Source: an archaeon (GTDB lineage Archaea; EX4484-52; B79-G9). Taken from it: 6,979 nucleotides of DNA. The stretch spans positions 1-6,979 of the forward strand of contig DAOVNB010000029.1 in the NCBI GenBank assembly GCA_030630425.1, written 5' to 3'. Shown piece after piece: positions 1-5,116 of the stretch (positions are counted from its first letter, which is position 1; each line of letters starts with the position of its first letter). The position numbers and the translations under genes were made by a program. The notes below the pieces were generated by a model that was not told where the DNA came from, searched no databases, and saw only the letters and a list, made by a program, of their open reading frames with translations.

Positions 1-1
1 C

Positions 2-424
2 CCTTTCGCGCTTTCTTTTTGCGCGCATGCAATTATAGAATTAAGCCAAAAAATACCAAAAAGGATCAGAAACACAGCAATAACTCTTTTGCTTGTGATT
101 GCTTTTGTGTTTCTTTTGCCCCAGTATGCGCGAACATACACGCCTCAAATAGAATTTGAAGATGGTTTAAGGCATGTTACGGTAGATATTAGCGAATATA
201 TCAAAAACCAGAACATAACAGATATTTCGTGTATTGGAAACTGCCCGCCAGTTGCGTATTATTCCCAAAAAAAGATTAATGTTTTCTACAATAAAGATGC
301 ACTTCTTAGAAGTGATGCGAAACATATACTTGCGTTTGAGCCAATTGATAGCGAAACAATTGTTCTTGTTGAAAAAACATGCAATAAATCAAGATGTGCA
401 TATCTCTATAGGCGTTTATTTTAA
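2..424 (+). CDS. C-terminal part of a multi-pass membrane protein, probably a GT-C (PMT/ArnT-like) glycosyltransferase; partial
   Basis: This frame is open from the window's left edge to a TAA at 422-424, so the gene starts outside the window; the TTG at 89 is an internal codon, not a start. The visible 140 residues begin with the end of a hydrophobic segment, then a basic loop (KIPKRIRN, about residues 17-24), a last transmembrane helix (about 25-40) and a soluble tail of about 100 residues that the positive-inside rule places outside the cell. The tail has the pattern seen after the last helix of PMT/ArnT-type glycosyltransferases: a strand and helix (VDISEYIKNQ), then PPVAYYSQKKINVFY, recalling the common 'YYSxR' stretch of that group. 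Four cysteines (two near residues 77-81, two near the end) could form disulfides. Such enzymes move sugars from lipid carriers to acceptors on the outer face of the membrane. The catalytic N-terminal part is not visible, so the family call is inference; another multi-pass envelope protein is possible. Confidence 0.55.
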   Translation, partial: PFALSFCAHAIIELSQKIPKRIRNTAITLLLVIAFVFLLPQYARTYTPQIEFEDGLRHVTVDISEYIKNQNITDISCIGNCPPVAYYSQKKINVFYNKDALLRSDAKHILAFEPIDSETIVLVEKTCNKSRCAYLYRRLF

Positions 425-479
425 TGTTTATGTTGGTATGGCAAAAACAATATAATATTGTTTGAGTAATGTGGTGTTT

Positions 480-821
480 ATGAAAGATAAAGAAAAAACA
501 GAGAAAAAAGAAGAGACAAAACAAGAACCGAAAGAAAAAAAAGAAATCGGTTTTTTAGTCCTTATTGCTATAATTGGCATTATTTTTTTGGTGTTCGCAT
601 TTATTTTTGTAAACTTCACAAAGGAAAAAACACTTGAGGATAAATGTATGGCTTATCAAAACGATCCGGGACTCCTTTATGACTGCATCTGCGTGCCCAC
701 AACACGGCAAAAAAATGATACAGACCTTGTAGATATAAAAACAGACGGTCTTTGCACATGCTTCTGTGATATCGGAAACAACCAAACAGCCGATATTGAA
801 ATCAGGGTTGCAAATCATTAA
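480..821 (+). CDS. Small single-pass membrane protein with cysteine-rich outer domain, unknown function
   Basis: The product has 113 residues and I do not recognise it as a named family. Residues 1-22 are almost all Lys, Glu, Thr and Gln (cytoplasmic tail), residues 23-46 form one strongly hydrophobic helix, and residues 47-113 should face outward. The outer part has six cysteines (56, 69, 71, 92, 94, 96) in CxC and CxCxC patterns, suggesting disulfides or, less likely, metal binding, and three N-x-T sequons (N45, N79, N101). ATG at 480 is preferred over TTG at 462 because GGTG at 473-476 sits 3 bases before it, the same spacing as the strong site of the gene at 2087. It starts 55 bases after the putative glycosyltransferase on the same strand, so the two may be co-transcribed; a weak TATA-like stretch at 450-457 could instead give it its own promoter. 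It ends 7 bases short of the convergent truD. Confidence 0.75.
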   Translation: MKDKEKTEKKEETKQEPKEKKEIGFLVLIAIIGIIFLVFAFIFVNFTKEKTLEDKCMAYQNDPGLLYDCICVPTTRQKNDTDLVDIKTDGLCTCFCDIGNNQTADIEIRVANH

Positions 822-828
822 GGACTTT

Positions 829-2004
829 TTAAATTTCAAAAAACTGCCTTAAAAAAATAGTCGCATAACTGCCTTTTTTAAGCGTGAATCTCAAAACCGC
901 TTTTGTTTTATCTGTGTTCAATTCATCTTTTGAAACCTCAAGAATACTGAAATCATTATATTGTGAAAATACATCTCGCTTTTCGCCCTCGCTTGAAAGC
1001 TCGGGCATTTTTTCTGAGCGAAACATTTCCGGCACTACGCCATCATCTTTTAGTATGTTTTCAACAACATCATCTTCAACAGATGAAAATATTCTTGATG
1101 AAAAAAGATATCCCGGAAGCGGTATTTTTGTTTTTGATGTCACTTTTTTATCATCAATCAATTCAAAAAGCGCACGATTAAATATCTCTGACTGATAAGC
1201 AGACACAAACATTTTTCTTAAACCTAGCGGAATTGTCCTTAAGGCGCCTGCAAAATCATCCTTGTTTTCAATCAAGTGCAGTAATATGTCTTTTTCATAA
1301 ACGCAATTAAAAGGGAATTTGCGGTATGCGGCGTTAAGGTCTTTGAATGCATTTTTTCTTACAGAATTAAGCTCTTTTGAATCTGTTTTCCCAGGCATTG
1401 AAACATATGTTTCAACTGCTTTTCTAAAATCTCCACAAAGTATGTGCTTACCTACAATATGGCTTACGGGCCTTGAAGAGCCGAATCTCTGCTCGCCAAA
1501 AAAGTTCGGAAAAAAACCGTTAAGTGTTTTGTCTTTATTCTCTATATGTTTTTTTATGCTTTCAGGGCTTTCGCTTAAATTTCGTACAGTTATTGTAAAC
1601 CTGTTTGCATCAAGCGCTCCAAGATATACTTTTTTACCGTAATTCAAAGGAGTTATTTTGATATTGTTCGGTTTTATTTTTTCAATCTGTTCTTTTTTTA
1701 TTTTGTATGCAGATGCCCTTTGAGCAGTTATTGCTTTCTTATCTTTTATCCCTGCAACAGTTATTCGTGCATCTGAAATTTTGAGTGCTTTTGCTATGTT
1801 TTTTATAGCAATGAATGTGTCTGTGTCTTTTTTTTCAAGCGCAAAAACCAAAAAATCTCCTTTTTGCGTATTGTCAAAATTATATGTTTTTCCAACTTCG
1901 ATTAAAGTTCCTTTAAGGGTTATCTCCTCAACAACAAAATCTTTGGGTTGGGATTTTATAGCGGCTTTTGGTAGCATTCCTTTGTTTCCCATAACATCAA
2001 ACAT
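829..2004 (-). CDS. truD: tRNA pseudouridine synthase TruD (archaeal type)
   Basis: TruD/Pus7 enzymes isomerise uridine to pseudouridine in tRNA, classically at position 13. The 391-residue product carries the family motifs in order: the N-terminal PKDFVVEEI (20-28); GIKDKKAITAQ (85-95) with the expected catalytic aspartate D88; NRFTITVRN (134-142); NFFGEQRFG (167-175); and a C-terminal LKKGSYATIFLRQ (375-387), the usual end of the family. The region from about 175 to 340 is the more variable TRUD insertion domain. The length suits the archaeal members. The ATG at 2004 is chosen because a TATA box on this strand (2027-2034) is centred about 26 bases upstream, which predicts a leaderless mRNA; no Shine-Dalgarno motif precedes it. 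In-frame ATGs at codons 5 and 10 are weaker options, though conserved family sequence only begins near codon 11. The gene is divergent from the one at 2087 and convergent with the one ending at 821. No key residue appears to be missing. Confidence 0.95.
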   Translation of the reverse strand: MFDVMGNKGMLPKAAIKSQPKDFVVEEITLKGTLIEVGKTYNFDNTQKGDFLVFALEKKDTDTFIAIKNIAKALKISDARITVAGIKDKKAITAQRASAYKIKKEQIEKIKPNNIKITPLNYGKKVYLGALDANRFTITVRNLSESPESIKKHIENKDKTLNGFFPNFFGEQRFGSSRPVSHIVGKHILCGDFRKAVETYVSMPGKTDSKELNSVRKNAFKDLNAAYRKFPFNCVYEKDILLHLIENKDDFAGALRTIPLGLRKMFVSAYQSEIFNRALFELIDDKKVTSKTKIPLPGYLFSSRIFSSVEDDVVENILKDDGVVPEMFRSEKMPELSSEGEKRDVFSQYNDFSILEVSKDELNTDKTKAVLRFTLKKGSYATIFLRQFFEI

Positions 2005-2026
2005 AATAGTATATGCCTGCAGCAGA

Positions 2027-2034
2027 CATATAAA
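2027..2034 (-). promoter_or_regulatory. TATA box of truD, leaderless start
   Basis: Read on the minus strand this is TTTATATG, close to the archaeal box A. Its centre lies about 26 bases from the A of the truD ATG at 2004, the usual distance from TATA to transcription start, so the mRNA probably begins at or very near the start codon. The sequence just before the ATG (ATACTATT) has no Shine-Dalgarno match, which fits. The plus-strand reading (CATATAAA) could also act for the divergent gene at 2087. Confidence 0.6.
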
Positions 2035-2052
2035 CTTAAAAAAATACCCACC

Positions 2053-2060
2053 ATATATAA
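2053..2060 (+). promoter_or_regulatory. Candidate TATA box for the gene at 2087
   Basis: ATATATAA lies 31 bases (centre to ATG) before the gene at 2087. The usual 26-base spacing would put the transcript start near 2080, inside the Shine-Dalgarno site, so either the start is a few bases earlier or the AT-rich element at 2027-2034 serves as TATA box on this strand, giving a leader of about 30 bases. The 82-base gap between the two divergent starts holds both promoters. Confidence 0.4.
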
Positions 2061-2076
2061 CTTACAAATATTGTAT

Positions 2077-2083
2077 AGGTGAT
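2077..2083 (+). promoter_or_regulatory. Strong ribosome binding site deciding the start at 2087
   Basis: AGGTGAT matches the complement of the archaeal 16S rRNA 3' end (consensus AGGAGGTGAT) and sits 3 bases before ATG 2087. It fixes the start of this gene although the frame is open upstream to about 1781, a stretch that lies antisense to truD. Confidence 0.75.
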
Positions 2084-2086
2084 TTA

Positions 2087-2497
2087 ATGACCATAATCGG
2101 TATGAATTATAACAAAATACTTGCTGAAAAAACAAGCTCTGTTAGTGTAAAAAACATAAACACCGCCCCAAAAATAACCGCGGTAAAAAAAAGCAAGCTT
2201 AATGGTATTGGCGCAAAAAATGTTGATGTGCTTATCATAGGTTTTGAATACGCCACAGAATACACCCCGAAAGCCGGAAAAATACAGATAACAGGAGACA
2301 TCATATATTCTTCGGAAAAAACAGACGATATTGAAAAAACATGGAAAAAGGACAAAAAACTCCCTGCAAAACTACAGGTGCTTCTCATAAACCATCTTTT
2401 CAGGAATGTGTCTGTAAAAGCTCTTGAGCTTTCGGATATGCTAAAAATGCCGCCAGTTGTAAACCTTCCACGGTTAGAAATCAAGAAAAAGGAATAG
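2087..2497 (+). CDS. Conserved-looking archaeal protein of 136 residues, possible SecB-like fold
   Basis: The protein begins MTIIGMNYNKILAEK and is soluble: no signal peptide and no membrane helix. The predicted order is an amphipathic first strand (residues 5-15), further strand-forming stretches (about 28-35, 45-57 and 64-74), a charged loop with a short helix (76-92), a long helix (about 94-120) and a final MPPVVNLPRLE (121-131) before a Lys-rich end. Opening strands followed by a long helix and a Pro-Pro-x-x-x-Leu-Pro tail resemble SecB, where a C-terminal helix is followed by a Pro-rich tail; SecB-like proteins are known in some archaea (for example MJ0357 of Methanocaldococcus jannaschii). 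SecB holds polypeptides unfolded, for export or in toxin-antitoxin-chaperone sets. This link is inferred from pattern only. No toxin or antitoxin gene is adjacent; the neighbours are divergent truD and the convergent regulator gene, which it overlaps by 17 bases. The start is fixed by AGGTGAT 3 bases upstream. Confidence 0.8.
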   Translation: MTIIGMNYNKILAEKTSSVSVKNINTAPKITAVKKSKLNGIGAKNVDVLIIGFEYATEYTPKAGKIQITGDIIYSSEKTDDIEKTWKKDKKLPAKLQVLLINHLFRNVSVKALELSDMLKMPPVVNLPRLEIKKKE

Positions 2498-3443
2498 TTT
2501 TCTTTTCTTGTTCTTCTTTGTTTTTTTCATTTTTTGGTATTTTAAGGGTCGCATCTTTTATGCGAACCCTGTTTGTTCTTCCTGCTCTTGTGCGCTCAAC
2601 AATGCCTCTTTTCTCCAAATCTTCCAAAATTCTTGAAATGCGTGCTTTTGAAAAATCCGTAATTTTGACAATATCCCGTTGCCTGCAATTTTCTCCTTTT
2701 TCCTGTATTGCCTCAAGTATACTGCGCTCATCCCCTCTTAAAACAGACAGAACCAGTTTGCTCTTTTTTTCATGTGTTTTTCTATAAAACACAACTGCTA
2801 AAAATATTATGGCTGCAAAAAGCACAATTGCTAGCGGAAGAGCGGTATTATCGCCAATGCTGATCTTTTCAAAATACACGGTAAATGGTGTTGCTTTTCC
2901 AAGAGCGGGATTTTTTAAAACCCAGGTAATTGTTGCTTTTCTCCCGGTTCCGCCAACAACGCCATTTTGGGGGTAATATGATTCAAATCCTTTGTCTTCT
3001 ACAATGCCATACCCTTCAGGAAGTACCAATAGCACGGTTAAAACCTGTGTGGGTTCACGAACACTGGGTGTATATGCAAATGTTTTTGCATCCGCACTTT
3101 TAGAAACAAGATTGGGTGCATCATAACTTAATGCAACAGTATAATTCTTCGGGTTTTTGTTTAATGGTATGCATGCAATCTCAACACCGTAGGGCTTTGT
3201 CTCTGTGTCGCATACAAGAGTACCTAAAGAATCATGCACTTCAAGGTTTGTTATTCTTGAATAAGCAGCATAATATATTTTGTTTGTTGTAAGTTCTTGG
3301 TAATTAACTGAAATATCAAACCGTGTGCTGTCATCGCCGATTGTTATGGCCATATCATGGTTTGTTATCTGCGATGCATAAACAGGAGATGCCATTAGAA
3401 ATAAAAGCAACACCATTCCTGCTTGAAAAAATAGTTTTTTCAT
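2481..3443 (-). CDS. Membrane-anchored winged-helix transcription regulator (COG2512-like)
   Basis: The 320-residue product has a signal peptide (MKKLFFQ, hydrophobic core, likely cut after A23 in VYA-SQ), an outer domain of beta-rich character (about 24-195, cysteines at 78 and 91), one membrane helix (about 200-221, followed by basic YRKTHEKK) and a cytoplasmic winged helix-turn-helix (about 236-297). In the last, LRGDERSILEAIQEKGE, then RQRDIVKITDFSKARISRILEDLEKRGIV and the wing RAGRTNRVRI, match the archaeal 'predicted membrane-associated transcriptional regulator' group. Such proteins could sense an outside or envelope signal and bind DNA while membrane-held; ligand and targets are unknown. 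A Lys/Glu-rich tail (300-315) ends the protein. The start at 3443 gives a standard signal peptide and has a partial Shine-Dalgarno (GAAGGT). An alternative ATG at 3479 adds 12 residues and overlaps the TGA of the upstream gene (ATGA), indicating translational coupling in one operon. Confidence 0.85.
   Translation of the reverse strand: MKKLFFQAGMVLLLFLMASPVYASQITNHDMAITIGDDSTRFDISVNYQELTTNKIYYAAYSRITNLEVHDSLGTLVCDTETKPYGVEIACIPLNKNPKNYTVALSYDAPNLVSKSADAKTFAYTPSVREPTQVLTVLLVLPEGYGIVEDKGFESYYPQNGVVGGTGRKATITWVLKNPALGKATPFTVYFEKISIGDNTALPLAIVLFAAIIFLAVVFYRKTHEKKSKLVLSVLRGDERSILEAIQEKGENCRQRDIVKITDFSKARISRILEDLEKRGIVERTRAGRTNRVRIKDATLKIPKNEKNKEEQEKKTIPFS
2498..2535 (+). terminator. T-rich tract, likely terminator of the gene ending at 2497
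   Basis: Immediately after the TAG at 2495-2497 the plus strand runs through almost pure T/C with several T-runs (including T7 at 2521-2527 and T6-rich sequence to 2535) and no stem. Archaeal RNA polymerase terminates at such U-rich tracts without a hairpin. The same bases, read on the other strand, encode the Lys/Glu-rich tail of the regulator. Confidence 0.5.
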
Positions 3444-3475
3444 ATACAAACCTTCACAAATATATTGCTGCACAA

Positions 3476-3922
3476 TCATGATTTTAACAGCATGCCGCCA
3501 ATGCCTGCCTGCGCATACTTATGCATCATGTCTGCAACAGATGCAAGCGCGCCTTGAGCATCCCTCATTGAAAGTGTTATCTTCTCCGGGGCAATAATCT
3601 CAACAACGCTTGGAGCATAATTAATCACAATGTTTACAAGGCCTTCAAATTCTTTTACAATAATTATTATTTCTGCAACCTGTGAGAAAAGAACTTCCAC
3701 CCCTTGTTTTTTTATGCGTTCCGGCGCATCTATTTTCTCTGTTGCTGTGAAATTTTCCTCAGTTACAAACACTCTTTTTTCATCCTTGGTTATTGAATTT
3801 ATGTGCTTCTTAAGTGATTGTTCTGCAATCTCTTTTGTTGATGCCTGAACCTCAAAAACAAGCCATGCCTTAATCCACCCTTTTTCTAAAAGTTCGGCTT
3901 CATCGTATTTTTTATCTGCCAT
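3476..3922 (-). CDS. 148-residue soluble protein of unknown function, operon partner of the membrane regulator
   Basis: I recognise no named family. The sequence opens with a charged helix (ADKKYDEAELLEKGW) and a strand (IKAWLVFEVQA), then a helix with EQSLKKHI, strands around VFVTEENFTATEKI, a hydrophobic helix/strand segment (VLFSQVAEIIIIVKEFEGLVNIVI, read in two parts at 76-100), a YAPSVVEIIAPEKITL stretch (102-117) and a final helix with MHKYAQAGIGGMLLKS. The Val/Ile-rich alternation and the EIIAPEKI-type turn give a compact alpha-beta protein with no signal peptide or membrane helix and no cysteine. The start at 3922 has GGATGAT (3926-3932 on the minus strand) 3 bases upstream, like the GGTGAT site of the gene at 2087. 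Its TGA overlaps a possible ATG of the regulator gene (ATGA at 3476-3479), so both are probably translated together. That suggests, but does not prove, that it acts with the regulator, for example as a cytosolic partner. Confidence 0.8.
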   Translation of the reverse strand: MADKKYDEAELLEKGWIKAWLVFEVQASTKEIAEQSLKKHINSITKDEKRVFVTEENFTATEKIDAPERIKKQGVEVLFSQVAEIIIIVKEFEGLVNIVINYAPSVVEIIAPEKITLSMRDAQGALASVADMMHKYAQAGIGGMLLKS

Positions 3923-3944
3923 GTAATCATCCGTATTTTATTTT

Positions 3945-3963
3945 TAAGGCATAATTTGCCTTA
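3945..3963. promoter_or_regulatory. 7-bp inverted repeat in the promoter of the regulator operon, possible operator
   Basis: TAAGGCA and TGCCTTA flank a 5-base spacer. On the minus strand the dyad lies directly after a TATA-like TTTAAAAA (3966-3973) and covers the stretch up to the predicted transcript start near 3943, a usual place for an archaeal repressor site. It could equally be an unimportant AT-rich dyad. As the downstream operon includes a DNA-binding protein, self-regulation is a reasonable guess. Confidence 0.35.
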
Positions 3964-3965
3964 TT

Positions 3966-3973
3966 TTTTTAAA
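3966..3973 (-). promoter_or_regulatory. Candidate TATA box of the 3922 operon
   Basis: TTTAAAAA on the minus strand, centred about 47 bases before the ATG at 3922. A start 26 bases downstream (near 3943) leaves a leader of about 20 bases that contains the GGATGAT site. A second AT-rich run (TTAAAAATA, 3938-3946) is too near the ATG to leave a leader. Confidence 0.4.
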
Positions 3974-4085
3974 CCGCCGCCTTTTTGCCCTTATGGAACA
4001 ATAAAATGCTTTTTACGGCGCTATGAAACAATTAGGTGGTTTAAATTTATAAACATTATTCATTATTTTTAAGAACCATCGTAGT
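3974..4085. other. Intergenic stretch without recognisable gene
   Basis: This is the remainder of the 163-base gap between the radical SAM gene and the 3922 operon, both on the minus strand. It holds a palindromic TTTATAAA (4046-4053), which could be a TATA box in either direction, and a GTTTAAATT sequence that occurs twice (4039-4047 and 4084-4091 with one difference at the edge). No ORF beyond about 16 codons, no tRNA fold and no clear hairpin terminator was seen. Confidence 0.5.
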
Positions 4086-5072
4086 TTAAATTACTTTAGT
4101 TTTACAATTGGCGCACCTATTGTTTAACAAATAGTTCTCAACATTATAGCCTTTTCTTCTTATAACAACTTTATTACAGGTTGGGCAATGCGTGTTTGAG
4201 TATCCATCATCCTGAATATTGCCAAGATACACATGATTCAAACCTGCTTTCTTTGCCATCTCAAATGCCTTGATTAGTGTTTGTACTGGTGTTGGCGGGG
4301 CAGTTAGCTTATATGCCGGGTAGTATGCAGAGAAGTGAAGAGGGATATTTTTACCTGCGTTTTTTACCCATGTTATGAGTTTGCTTATATCTTCTGGTGA
4401 ATCGTTTAAGCCCGGAATCAAAAGATTTGTAATTTCTGTGTGTATACCTAAATCAATCATTCTTTTTATTGTGTCTAAAACAGGCTTTACTGACGGAACA
4501 CCACAGACTGTTTGATAAAAAGTATCACTCATTGATTTTAAATCTACATTTGCGGCGTCAAGATAAGGGCTAATCATATCCAAAGGCTCTTTTGCAATAT
4601 ACCCGTTTGTAACAAAAACATTGTAAAGCCCTTGTTTTTTTGCAAGCTTTGCTACGTCAATCGCGAATTCATAAAATATTGTGGGTTCCGTGTATGTGTA
4701 TGCAATTCCTTGACAATTGTTCTTTACTGCAAGCTCAACAATTTCTTTGGGTGTTGTGGTTTCGCCTATTATGCGCGCTTCCTGAGATATTTCCCAATTC
4801 TGGCAGAAAGAACAGTGAAAATTACACCCAACGGTTGCGATTGAAAGCACTTTAGTTCCCGGATAAAAATGATATAGGGGTTTTTTCTCAACAGGATCCA
4901 CTGCTTTTGATATTATTTTCCCATAAACAAGAGATTTAAGATTGCCTTTAATATTTTGCCGCACGCCGCAGTTTCCTTTTTTTCCTTCTTTTATATTGCA
5001 GTATCTTGCACAAAGCATGCATTGGACTGTGTTTGCGTTTATTTTTTTCCAGAATAAAGCGTCTTTTACCAT
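4086..5072 (-). CDS. amrS: AmmeMemoRadiSam-type radical SAM protein (PflA-like)
   Basis: The 328-residue product has the radical SAM cluster motif CNFHCSFC (C83, C87, C90), which with S-adenosylmethionine forms the 4Fe-4S centre that starts radical chemistry. Other family marks are the N-terminal cysteine set CMLCARYCNIKEGKKGNCGVRQ (C18, C21, C25, C35), YTEPTIFYEF (127-136), the NVDLKS stretch (175-180), NLLIPGLND (216-224) and HFSAYYPAYK (246-255). A C-terminal pair of CxxC motifs (C296/C299, C320/C323) looks like a zinc ribbon. This is the architecture of the COG1180 protein often encoded with AMMECR1 and Memo; its reaction is not firmly known to me. Neither partner lies in this window. Length and motifs are complete. 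The start at 5072 has a TATA box centred 26 bases upstream and no Shine-Dalgarno site, so the mRNA is probably leaderless. The CNNM gene ends 44 bases upstream on the same strand. The gene symbol follows common annotation use. Confidence 0.9.
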   Translation of the reverse strand: MVKDALFWKKINANTVQCMLCARYCNIKEGKKGNCGVRQNIKGNLKSLVYGKIISKAVDPVEKKPLYHFYPGTKVLSIATVGCNFHCSFCQNWEISQEARIIGETTTPKEIVELAVKNNCQGIAYTYTEPTIFYEFAIDVAKLAKKQGLYNVFVTNGYIAKEPLDMISPYLDAANVDLKSMSDTFYQTVCGVPSVKPVLDTIKRMIDLGIHTEITNLLIPGLNDSPEDISKLITWVKNAGKNIPLHFSAYYPAYKLTAPPTPVQTLIKAFEMAKKAGLNHVYLGNIQDDGYSNTHCPTCNKVVIRRKGYNVENYLLNNRCANCKTKVI

Positions 5073-5093
5073 AGAGCTATAATGTAATCTAAA

Positions 5094-5103
5094 TTTTATT
5101 TAA
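5094..5103 (-). promoter_or_regulatory. TATA box of the radical SAM gene, leaderless start
   Basis: TTAAATAAAA on the minus strand is centred about 26 bases before the ATG at 5072, so transcription should start at the start codon. The bases before the ATG (TTATAGCTCT) show no ribosome binding site. This makes the gene transcriptionally independent of the CNNM gene only 44 bases upstream. Confidence 0.55.
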
Positions 5104-5116
5104 TTGATTACAAACC

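Noticed and set aside
306..619. Minus-strand open frames opposite the left-edge gene and the small membrane protein
   Set aside because: Low-complexity Phe/Ile/Lys-rich translations that arise from the Lys-rich and hydrophobic plus-strand codons.
884..1642. Plus-strand open frames of 70-107 codons opposite truD
   Set aside because: They are Ser/Phe-rich shadows of a clearly conserved minus-strand gene and have no ribosome binding site or promoter.
1781..2086. Upstream extension of the frame of the gene at 2087
   Set aside because: The stretch is antisense to the conserved N-terminal half of truD and a strong AGGTGAT site fixes the start at 2087.
3444..3479. ATG at 3479 as the main start of the regulator
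   Set aside because: It would place 12 extra residues before a standard MKK signal peptide; kept only as an alternative because the ATGA overlap is real.
3945..3970. Hairpin followed by T-run on the plus strand read as a terminator
   Set aside because: No plus-strand gene lies upstream, so a promoter dyad for the minus-strand operon is a better reading.
3974..4085. tRNA, C/D-box RNA or micro-ORF in the intergenic gap
   Set aside because: No cloverleaf, no paired C and D boxes, and the longest frame is about 16 codons without a ribosome binding site.
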